From an uncultured Oscillibacter sp. (GTDB lineage Bacteria > Bacillota > Clostridia > Oscillospirales > Oscillospiraceae), in assembly GCA_900770295.1 (NCBI GenBank), contig CAAGJQ010000158.1:1-8810 (forward strand): 8,810 nt of DNA. The letters are read 5' to 3'. The position numbers and the translations under genes are program-made. Below are positions 4,494 to 8,810 of the stretch, piece by piece. The number at the start of each line of letters is the position of its first letter. Position 1 is the first letter of the stretch. The notes beneath the pieces were generated by a model. The model was not told the DNA's origin and made no database searches. It worked only from the letters and a program-made list of their open reading frames with translations.

Positions 4494-6662
4494 TTACCGG
4501 ACACCTGCCGCGTTGACCGCGGTGACAGTCAGCCTGTCGCCGTCATACCTGTTCTTCCGGAACAGCATATACAGCAGGAAAGCGAGGTCCAAAACCGCGG
4601 CCACGGTGCCGATGCCGAATCCGCCGCCGGTGAACAGCGCGCCGAACTGGTAGATCATCAGGGAGACGAGATAGGCGAAGCCGCACATGTAGCCGATGGC
4701 GCCCAGGGTCCACCTGGTGTTGTTCATCTCCCGCTTGATGGCGCCCATGGCGGCGAAGCAGGGGGCGCACAGCAGGTTGAACACCATGAAGCTGTAAGCG
4801 GAGATACCGGAGTAGTGGAGGGCCACGGCGGCCTGGAGAGCGGAGTCGTCCTCGGCCACTTCCTCGCCGATCTGGAACAGGATGCCGAAGGTGGACACCA
4901 CGTTCTCCTTGGCGATCAGGCCGGTGATGGTGGCCACGGTGGACTGCCAGTCGCCGAAGCCCAGAGGCGCGAAGATGAAGCAGATGGCGCCGCCGATGGC
5001 AGCCAGCAGGGAGTTGTTGTTGTCCTCCACCATGCCGAAGGCGCCGTCCACAAAGCCGAAGCCCTGGAGGAACCACAGGATGATGGAGGAGGCCACGATG
5101 ACGGTGCCGGCCCGCTTGATGAAGGACCAGCCCCGCTCCCAGGTGGCCCGCAGCACGTTGTTGGCGGAGGGCACGTGGTAGGCGGGCAGCTCCATGACGA
5201 AGGGCGCCGGGTCGCCGGAGAAGGCCCTGGTCTTTTTCAGGATGATGCCGGAGAGGATGATGGCGGCCACACCGATGAAGTAGGCGGACACGGCCACCAG
5301 GCCGCTGCCGCCGAAGATGGCGCCGGCAAACAGGCCGATGATGGGCATTTTCGCGCCGCAGGGCACGAAGCAGGTGGTCATGATGGTCATGCGGCGGTCC
5401 CGCTCATTCTCGATGGTGCGGGAGGCCATGACGCCGGGGACGCCGCAGCCGGAGCCGATCAGCATGGGGATGAAGCTCTTGCCGGAGAGGCCGAACTTCC
5501 GGAAGATGCGGTCCATGATGAAGGCCACACGGGCCATGTAGCCCACGTCCTCCAGAATGGCCAGCATGAAGAACAGCACCAGCATCTGGGGCACAAAGCC
5601 CAGTACCGCGCCCACGCCGGCGATGATGCCGTCGGACACCAGCCCGGTCAGCCACTCAGCGCAGCCCCAGCTCTCCAGCAGGGCGCGGGAGCCGTCGGTG
5701 AGCCAGGCGCCGCCCAGCACGTCGTTGGTCCAGTCCGTCAGGAAGGAGCCGAAGGGGCCCATGGCGATCCAGTACACCAGGAACATGATGACCGCGAAGA
5801 TGGGCAGGGCCAGGACCCGGTTGGTGACGATCCTGTCGATCTGATCGGAGGTGGTGAGATTCTGCCCGGCGGCCTTTTTCTTCACCGCCCTGGAGACCAC
5901 GCCGTTGATGTAGGCGTAGCGCTGGTTGGTGATGATGCTCTCGGCGTCGTCGTCCAGCTCCCGCTCGCAGTCGGCGATGTGTTCTTCCAGATGGTCTGTC
6001 AGCGTCTTGCCCAGCTTCAGGTCCGCCAGGACTTTTTCGTCCCGCTCAAAGAGCTTGATGGCGTACCAGCGCAGGTAGCTCTCGTCCACCCTGCCCTGGA
6101 TGGACTCCTCGATATGGGCGATGGCGTGTTCCACGCTGCCGGTAAAGACGTGGGGCAGCTGGCCGGCCTTTCCGGCCCGGGCCAGGGCCACGGCCTTTTC
6201 AGCGGCCTCCAGACCGCCCTCGCCCTTCAGGGCGCTCATCTCCACGACCTCGCAGCCCAGGGCCGCGCCCAGCCTGGCGAGGTCGATGGTATCGCCGTTC
6301 TTCCGCACCAGGTCGATCATGTTGACCGCCACCACCACGGGCAGGCCCAGCTCGATGAGCTGCGTGGTGAGATACAGGTTCCGCTCGATGTTGGTGCCGT
6401 CCACGATGTTCAAAATGGCGTCGGGCTTTTCGTTCACCAGACAGCTCCGGGCCACCACTTCCTCCAGGGTGTAGGGGGACAGGGAGTAAATACCGGGCAG
6501 GTCCTGGATGACCACATCCTTGTGGCCCTTCAGCTTGCCCTCTTTCTTTTCCACCGTGACGCCGGGCCAGTTGCCCACGTACTGGTTGGAACCGGTCAGG
6601 GCGTTGAACAGCGTGGTCTTGCCGCAGTTCGGATTGCCCGCCAGCGCGATCTTGAGTTCCAT
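4494..6662 (-). CDS. feoB: Ferrous iron transport protein B
   Basis: FeoB is the membrane Fe2+ transporter with a GTPase domain. The 722-aa protein shows G1 GNPNCGKT (9-16), G2 around PGVTVE (33-38), G3 DLPG (54-57), G4 NMID (114-117) and G5 SALKG (143-147). A helical regulatory domain (about 165-265) follows, then two Gate-type membrane halves with the conserved LIGSGCGVPG (401-410), CFVPCGAKMP (431-440) and the later LLCAPCFAA (630-638). The start follows AAAGGAG in the gap downstream of feoA1. A GTTAG-N6-CTAAC box (6682-6697) lies only 20 nt before the start, so feoB may have extra control within the operon. No frameshift or missing motif is seen. Confidence 0.97.
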   Translation of the reverse strand: MELKIALAGNPNCGKTTLFNALTGSNQYVGNWPGVTVEKKEGKLKGHKDVVIQDLPGIYSLSPYTLEEVVARSCLVNEKPDAILNIVDGTNIERNLYLTTQLIELGLPVVVAVNMIDLVRKNGDTIDLARLGAALGCEVVEMSALKGEGGLEAAEKAVALARAGKAGQLPHVFTGSVEHAIAHIEESIQGRVDESYLRWYAIKLFERDEKVLADLKLGKTLTDHLEEHIADCERELDDDAESIITNQRYAYINGVVSRAVKKKAAGQNLTTSDQIDRIVTNRVLALPIFAVIMFLVYWIAMGPFGSFLTDWTNDVLGGAWLTDGSRALLESWGCAEWLTGLVSDGIIAGVGAVLGFVPQMLVLFFMLAILEDVGYMARVAFIMDRIFRKFGLSGKSFIPMLIGSGCGVPGVMASRTIENERDRRMTIMTTCFVPCGAKMPIIGLFAGAIFGGSGLVAVSAYFIGVAAIILSGIILKKTRAFSGDPAPFVMELPAYHVPSANNVLRATWERGWSFIKRAGTVIVASSIILWFLQGFGFVDGAFGMVEDNNNSLLAAIGGAICFIFAPLGFGDWQSTVATITGLIAKENVVSTFGILFQIGEEVAEDDSALQAAVALHYSGISAYSFMVFNLLCAPCFAAMGAIKREMNNTRWTLGAIGYMCGFAYLVSLMIYQFGALFTGGGFGIGTVAAVLDLAFLLYMLFRKNRYDGDRLTVTAVNAAGVR

Positions 6663-6681
6663 AGCGCTCTCCTTTCAAAAT

Positions 6682-6697
6682 GTTAGCTATAACTAAC
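6682..6697. promoter_or_regulatory. Iron-type operator box A (before feoB)
   Basis: GTTAG-ctataa-CTAAC, a perfect 5-bp inverted repeat with 6-nt spacer, sits between feoA1 and feoB, 20 nt before the feoB start. I see no clear promoter here, so it may act as a roadblock to transcription or mark a weak internal promoter. Confidence 0.65.
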
Positions 6698-6770
6698 TTA
6701 TGTACTGAATCATAGGCGGCCTCGCACCGCCCTGGTTTTGCCGCCCTGCGGCCAATATGTGGAATGATTT

Positions 6771-6992
6771 TCAGGAGACTTCGATCATCTCCGCGTCCGC
6801 CTTGCGCACGCTCAGCTCATAGCCCCGGACATTCAGTTCCATGGGGTCGCCCAGAGGCGCCACCTTGCGGACGAAAATCTCCACGCCCCTGGTGATGCCC
6901 ATGTCCATGATACGGCGCTTTACCGGGCCCTCGCCGTGGAGCTTCACCACGGTGACCGTCTCGCCCACCTTGACATCTTTCAGTGTTTTCAT
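6771..6992 (-). CDS. feoA: FeoA family protein (second in operon)
   Basis: A 73-aa SH3-like small cytoplasmic protein that assists FeoB, possibly by binding its GTPase domain. Typical features are MKTLKDVKVGETVTVVKL, the central RRIMDMGITRGVEIFVRKVAPLGDP and the ending YELSVRKADAEMIEV. The start follows AGGAGG with 8 nt spacing. It lies about 100 nt upstream of feoB and 100 nt downstream of a second feoA. It is the more canonical of the two. Confidence 0.93.
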   Translation of the reverse strand: MKTLKDVKVGETVTVVKLHGEGPVKRRIMDMGITRGVEIFVRKVAPLGDPMELNVRGYELSVRKADAEMIEVS

Positions 6993-7095
6993 TTTGCGCT
7001 CCTCCTGTCTGAATTTTCATTGCACACAAATACGGTGACATATCGTACCACTCAGTACGGAAGCCCTGGTCCGGTATGGGAATCAGGGCGCTGTC

Positions 7096-7308
7096 TCAAA
7101 TCATAATGCGGTTTGCCATGGTCTTGTCCAGCGCGATCCGGCTGTCCTTTACCTGCAGGATCAGGTTCCCGGCAATCTCGCTCACCACCGTCACATCACT
7201 GTCCACCACAAAGCCCAGCTCCGCCAGGTGCTGGCGCACCTCATCCCTGCCGGTGATCTTGCGAATGGTGACCGTCTCGCCCGTTTTTGCCATCGTCAGC
7301 GGCATCAT
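7096..7308 (-). CDS. FeoA family protein (first in operon)
   Basis: A 70-aa FeoA-like SH3 domain: MAKTGETVTIRKITGRDEV, LAELGFVVDSDVTVVSE, GNLILQVKDSRIALDK and the ending MANRIMI, which matches the typical FeoA end. The start at 7308 (or ATG 7305) follows AAGGAGGGG with about 9 nt spacing. It is the first gene after the operon promoter. The second FeoA copy differs in sequence, so the two are not a recent duplication. Small inverted repeats at 7044-7059 and 7063-7089 lie in the gap to the next gene. Confidence 0.92.
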   Translation of the reverse strand: MMPLTMAKTGETVTIRKITGRDEVRQHLAELGFVVDSDVTVVSEIAGNLILQVKDSRIALDKTMANRIMI

Positions 7309-7329
7309 ACCATCGCCCCTCCTTCGAAA

Positions 7330-7345
7330 GTTAGTTATTCCTAAC
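7330..7345. promoter_or_regulatory. Iron-type operator box B
   Basis: GTTAG-ttattc-CTAAC lies just ahead of the feoA ribosome binding site and about 45 nt downstream of the predicted transcription start. Together with box C it forms a pair of sites behind one promoter. Confidence 0.7.
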
Positions 7346-7362
7346 TTATCTCTGAAAAAATC

Positions 7363-7382
7363 GGGTTAGTATCTTCTAACCC
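7363..7382. promoter_or_regulatory. Iron-type operator box C
   Basis: GGGTTAG-tatctt-CTAACCC, a 7-bp inverted repeat, is the longest of the six. It begins about 14 nt past the -10 box of the feo promoter, an ideal place to block polymerase. Confidence 0.75.
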
Positions 7383-7395
7383 TCAAACCGGGTTC

Positions 7396-7424
7396 AGTTT
7401 AACACCGCGAACTGACGTTGTCAA
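7396..7424 (-). promoter_or_regulatory. feo operon promoter
   Basis: On the minus strand TTGACA (7419-7424), a 17-nt spacer and TAAACT (7396-7401) predict a start near 7389. Boxes C and B lie directly downstream and box D lies upstream, so iron-dependent repression is expected. It is the only good promoter seen before feoA, feoA, feoB, the Cys-rich peptide and the dtxR-like gene. Confidence 0.7.
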
Positions 7425-7451
7425 GATTGTTTGATAAAAAACTCACGATTT

Positions 7452-7469
7452 GGTTAGTTTATACTAACC
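7452..7469. promoter_or_regulatory. Iron-type operator box D
   Basis: GGTTAG-tttata-CTAACC lies about 28 nt upstream of the feo -35 box. It contains TATACT on the plus strand, which could be a -10 box of a rightward promoter, but no -35 box is found at the right distance. Confidence 0.7.
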
Positions 7470-7471
7470 CT

Positions 7472-7643
7472 CGCGAAACAGACACGGAAACCGGCGGGAC
7501 TCTTTATGGATCTTCACCAATCCGTAAGGATGACCGGGAGCGTATCCTGATGGCCCGGTTAAAAAAGTACGGCCCGTTCCATTGATATCGTCCGGGATCC
7601 GGACTACGCCGGACCCATCGTCAGGGCGGCCGCGCGCAGATGA
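7472..7643 (+). pseudogene. Possible frameshifted gene remnant
   Basis: Two short protein-like segments follow each other in different frames. The first (7472-7582) reads TLYGSSPIRKDDRERILMAR and continues LKKYGPF before a stop. The second, one base shifted, starts at 7581 and reads IDIVRDPDYAGPIVRAAARR, ending at TGA 7641-7643. One extra base near 7580 would explain both. No start codon or ribosome binding site is seen at the left end. I do not recognise a family, and the pattern could be chance in GC-rich DNA. Confidence 0.25.
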
Positions 7644-7666
7644 ATAGGACATGCCGAAAAGAAGGA

Positions 7667-7696
7667 GCCCCGCATGGATGGCACACCATGCGGGGC
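7667..7696 (-). terminator. Terminator of the predicted leftward RNA
   Basis: A perfect 11-bp stem (GCCCCGCATGG at 7667-7677, CCATGCGGGGC at 7686-7696) with an 8-nt loop. On the minus strand it is followed by TCCTTCTTTTC; on the plus strand no T-run follows. So it most likely ends a leftward transcript arriving from the promoter at 8112-8140, keeping it separate from the feo operon. Confidence 0.65.
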
Positions 7697-7794
7697 AAAT
7701 GAGGGGGAAAAAGGAGATAAGTATCAAAATCAGAGATCCGCTCCAGTAAGCAATGGCCGGTTTCTTCGTTCCTCTCCGGCGAATTGAAGAGAGG

Positions 7795-7855
7795 GCTGCC
7801 CAGGCAGCTCCATGAGGATCAGATATCGAGCTGCCCGGGCAGTATGGAGGATCAG
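7795..7855. repeat. Imperfect tandem repeat with inverted core
   Basis: Two related units lie 35 nt apart: 7795-7822 and 7830-7855. Each begins GCTGCCC(A/G)GGCAG, itself an inverted repeat, and ends AGGATCAG. Directly after them AAGCGCTCC occurs twice (7856-7864, 7872-7880). In RNA each unit would form a small stem-loop. Confidence 0.55.
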
Positions 7856-7917
7856 AAGCGCTCCTTCCCAAAAGCGCTCCCGTGGGTCTGGGCAGAAATA
7901 CAGGGAGGTGATCCTTC

Positions 7918-8046
7918 ATGGCTTGCGAAGGCCTGTATTTTTGCCATGCAGACAGAGCGCTCTGCCTGTCTGCGCTGTCTGCCCCGGGGGAGGGCTTGCG
8001 GGTCTCCCCCGGAGTTCATCCGCTAAGGTTAGCTAGAACTAACTAA
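7918..8046 (+). CDS. Hypothetical 42-aa ORF with a perfect ribosome binding site
   Basis: The plus-strand ATG at 7918 lies 9 nt after GGAGG within GGAGGTGATCC (7904-7914), a full complement of the 16S rRNA 3' end. The product begins MACEGLYFCHADRALCLSAL and ends in HPLRLARTN, with its stop inside box E. No family is recognised and the second half reads like non-coding DNA. The ribosome binding site and start codon are both enclosed in a hairpin (7896-7904 with 7932-7940), and no plus-strand promoter is evident. The same bases are better explained as an anti-Shine-Dalgarno motif of the leftward RNA. Confidence 0.25.
   Translation: MACEGLYFCHADRALCLSALSAPGEGLRVSPGVHPLRLARTN
8026..8045. promoter_or_regulatory. 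Iron-type operator box E
   Basis: GGTTAG-ctagaa-CTAAC (core 8028-8043) lies about 60 nt downstream of the predicted start of the leftward RNA. With box F it repeats the two-box design seen behind the feo promoter. Confidence 0.65.
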
Positions 8047-8084
8047 TCTTCAAAATCAAACGGGCCGCCCAGTCGCCCGCCTTT

Positions 8085-8104
8085 TGGTTAGGAATCACTA
8101 ACCA
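8085..8104. promoter_or_regulatory. Iron-type operator box F
   Basis: TGGTTAG-gaatca-CTAACCA, a 7-bp inverted repeat, starts right at the predicted transcription start of the leftward RNA, 7 nt from the -10 box. Confidence 0.75.
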
Positions 8105-8111
8105 TGGCCGC

Positions 8112-8140
8112 ATAATAGCATACCACCGATCTGCTGTCAA
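8112..8140 (-). promoter_or_regulatory. Strong leftward promoter of the candidate small RNA
   Basis: On the minus strand TTGACA (8135-8140), a 17-nt spacer and TATTAT (8112-8117) form a near-consensus promoter with a predicted start near 8105. It is stronger than the feo promoter by consensus and has operator boxes F and E behind it. Confidence 0.75.
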
Positions 8141-8150
8141 GTGTTTTTTC

Positions 8151-8207
8151 TCCGCCCCGCTACAAAGCGGGATATTGTAACCGCTTTGTAGCGGGGCGGA
8201 CTCTTTT
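8151..8207. terminator. Long perfect hairpin, possible terminator
   Basis: A 20-bp perfect stem (8151-8170 with 8181-8200) has a 10-nt loop GATATTGTAA. CTCTTTT follows on the plus strand. T and A runs further out (TTTTTTC at 8144-8150, GAAAAAA at 8208-8214) could extend the pairing. It may insulate the leftward promoter from the tRNA unit, or end a rightward transcript. Confidence 0.5.
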
Positions 8208-8250
8208 GAAAAAAGTCGGAGCAGGCGATATGCAACTTGCTCCGACTTGG
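8204..8250 (-). repeat. Second copy of the tRNA terminator (copy A)
   Basis: Compared with 8528-8574, 44 of 47 bases are identical at an offset of 324 nt. The stem GTCGGAGCA (8215-8223) with TGCTCCGAC (8238-8246) is followed on the minus strand by TTTTTTC, so it could also work as a terminator. Its right end TGG (8248-8250) corresponds to the CCA end of the tRNA in the other copy. Confidence 0.75.
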
Positions 8251-8271
8251 ATAACGCGAACACTTTCGATA

Positions 8272-8303
8272 CGGCCCTTCTGGGCCGCGCCGCAAGTGCG
8301 GCG
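8272..8303. repeat. Pair of adjacent GC-rich hairpins
   Basis: CGGCCC-ttct-GGGCCG (8272-8287) and CGCCGC-aagt-GCGGCG (8288-8303) are directly adjacent 6-bp stems. A third, GGCCCG with CGGGCC, lies at 8350-8367. No gene is seen in 8251-8370. Confidence 0.5.
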
Positions 8304-8373
8304 TCCATTCGGAATTCACTTCCGCCGTTCCATGATCAAATGGTGCTGAGGCCCGCTCCGCCGGGCCGAAGCC

Positions 8374-8413
8374 CAAACAAAACGCCACGACGTATGTCGT
8401 GGCGTTTTGTTTG
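8374..8413. terminator. Bidirectional terminator hairpin
   Basis: A perfect 18-bp stem (CAAACAAAACGCCACGAC at 8374-8391, with 8396-8413) and loop GTAT. The outer part gives TTTTGTTTG on both strands. Confidence 0.7.
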
Positions 8414-8455
8414 TCAGGTGGCTTCAATCTGGATATTTTTGTTTCGTCTCCGCCC

Positions 8456-8494
8456 AAAACCGACCGCGAATCCAGCGGAGCGAATCGCGGTCGG
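8456..8494 (-). terminator. Possible minus-strand terminator
   Basis: A 10-bp stem (CCGACCGCGA at 8460-8469, TCGCGGTCGG at 8485-8494) is followed on the minus strand by TTTTGGG. It may back up the terminator nearer to the tRNA genes. Confidence 0.4.
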
Positions 8495-8531
8495 AGAGGA
8501 GGAGCAGCGGAATGAGTGCGCTCTGACTTTT

Positions 8532-8570
8532 GAAAAAAGTCGGAGCAAGCGATATGCAGCTTGCTCCGAC
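8532..8570 (-). terminator. tRNA-Leu terminator (copy B)
   Basis: A perfect 12-bp stem (GTCGGAGCAAGC at 8539-8550, GCTTGCTCCGAC at 8559-8570) with an 8-nt loop is followed by TTTTTTC on the minus strand. It begins one base past the CCA end of the tRNA, so it ends the two-gene tRNA transcript. Confidence 0.9.
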
Positions 8571-8571
8571 G

Positions 8572-8659
8572 TGGTGCGCGAGGCGGGACTTGAACCCGCA
8601 CGTCCGTAATGGACACTAGAACCTGAATCTAGCGAGTCTGCCAATTCCACCACTCGCGC
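8572..8659 (-). tRNA. tRNA-Leu (anticodon CAG), downstream copy
   Basis: An 88-nt class II tRNA including an encoded CCA. The acceptor GCGCGAG (5') pairs with CTCGCGC, followed by discriminator A and CCA. The anticodon arm is CTAGA-TTCAGGT-TCTAG, giving anticodon CAG, which reads CUG leucine codons. The T arm carries GGTTCAAGTCC, and a long variable arm (GTCC...GGAC) is present as expected for leucine. It is identical to the copy 151 nt upstream. Confidence 0.96.
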
Positions 8660-8688
8660 GTATCGATATGAAGTTGACCCCGAGGGGA

Positions 8689-8716
8689 CCCACTGGAGAC
8701 CTCCGTCTCCAGTGGG
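8689..8716. repeat. Perfect hairpin between the two tRNAs
   Basis: A 12-bp stem (CCCACTGGAGAC at 8689-8700, GTCTCCAGTGGG at 8705-8716) has loop CTCC. No T-run follows on the minus strand, so it more likely guides cleavage of the joint transcript than ends it. A small CCC-CGAG-GGG hairpin lies next to it at 8678-8687. Confidence 0.65.
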
Positions 8717-8722
8717 ATTTGG

Positions 8723-8810
8723 TGGTGCGCGAGGCGGGACTTGAACCCGCACGTCCGTAATGGACACTAGAACCTGAATCTAGCGAGTCTGCCAATTCCA
8801 CCACTCGCGC
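8723..8810 (-). tRNA. tRNA-Leu (anticodon CAG), upstream copy
   Basis: Same 88-nt sequence as 8572-8659, including CCA. It is complete, with its first base at the last base of the window. Its promoter lies outside the window, and the cluster may continue there. Confidence 0.95.

Larger units (their letters stand above)
7667..8105 (-). ncRNA. Candidate iron-regulated small RNA (about 440 nt)
   Basis: The minus strand has a near-consensus promoter (8112-8140), two operator boxes (F, E) behind it and a strong terminator at 7667, but no convincing protein gene in between. The predicted RNA is full of stems: 7984-7992 with 8004-8012 (9 bp), 7948-7955 with 7966-7973 (8 bp), and 7896-7904 with 7932-7940 (9 bp, with an inner 5-bp stem). 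It contains GGATCACCTCC (complement of 7904-7914), the same as the 3' end of 16S rRNA, and a C/U-rich stretch (complement of about 7700-7717) just before the terminator. C-rich, iron-repressed RNAs that pair with ribosome binding sites are known (FsrA in Bacillus). The RNA role is inferred. Confidence 0.45.

Noticed and set aside
4296..6686. A 796-codon open frame on the plus strand opposite feoB
   Set aside because: It is the reverse frame of a highly GC-rich gene, rich in Gly/His/Asp/Ala repeats, and has no recognisable domain. feoB on the other strand has all its motifs.
7795..7880. CRISPR-like repeats
   Set aside because: Only two imperfect units with a short gap, unequal lengths and no cas genes.
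7464..7919. A 151-codon minus-strand frame with a hydrophobic stretch
   Set aside because: It runs through the terminator at 7667-7696 and ends in box D. Composition is Pro/Ser/Arg/Gly-rich without a domain. The ATG has no good ribosome binding site.
8137..8804. Several open frames across the tRNA genes and the hairpins beside them
   Set aside because: They are translations of tRNA-Leu and palindromes, a frequent source of false proteins.

Overview
The window looks like chromosomal DNA from a GC-rich Gram-positive anaerobe of the Clostridia, most likely Oscillospiraceae-like. That placement is an inference from strong AGGAGG-type ribosome binding sites, the FeoA/FeoA/FeoB/Cys-rich peptide arrangement, the short DtxR-like regulator, the MgtE transporter and GC-rich codon usage. 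No phage, insertion sequence or CRISPR array is visible.

Left part (1-1924): an intergenic palindrome and a two-way terminator lie downstream of a leftward Rrf2-family regulator (249-680). Divergent from it is cysK (942-1874), which has a consensus promoter. Its leader holds a 13-codon reading frame with four cysteines, suggesting cysteine-responsive control. Three copies of AACCTAYT sit in the two promoters and are candidate Rrf2 operators.

Middle (1925-3727): mgtE, a CBS-domain magnesium channel, is preceded by about 270 nt of structured leader. The leader has a well-placed 25-codon upstream frame and a terminator-like hairpin, and it does not resemble the M-box. mgtE ends at a perfectly palindromic terminator that can also serve the converging iron operon.

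Iron operon (7389 down to 3846, leftward): feoA2, feoA1, feoB, a 53-aa FeoB-associated Cys-rich membrane peptide and a DtxR-like regulator. Six copies of a GTTAG-N6-CTAAC palindrome lie in and upstream of the operon. Two follow the feoA2 promoter. Two follow a second, near-consensus leftward promoter at 8112-8140 whose predicted transcript (about 8105 to 7667) has no convincing gene. That transcript is hairpin-rich, carries an 11-nt match to the 3' end of 16S rRNA and a C/U-rich stretch, and ends in a strong terminator: a candidate iron-regulated small RNA. The DtxR-like protein lacks most canonical metal ligands of its family.

Right part (8141-8810): a hairpin-rich intergenic region, then two identical tandem tRNA-Leu(CAG) genes on the minus strand. 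The terminator after the tRNAs has a second copy 324 nt away that ends exactly where a tRNA CCA end would be, suggesting a lost or displaced tRNA copy.
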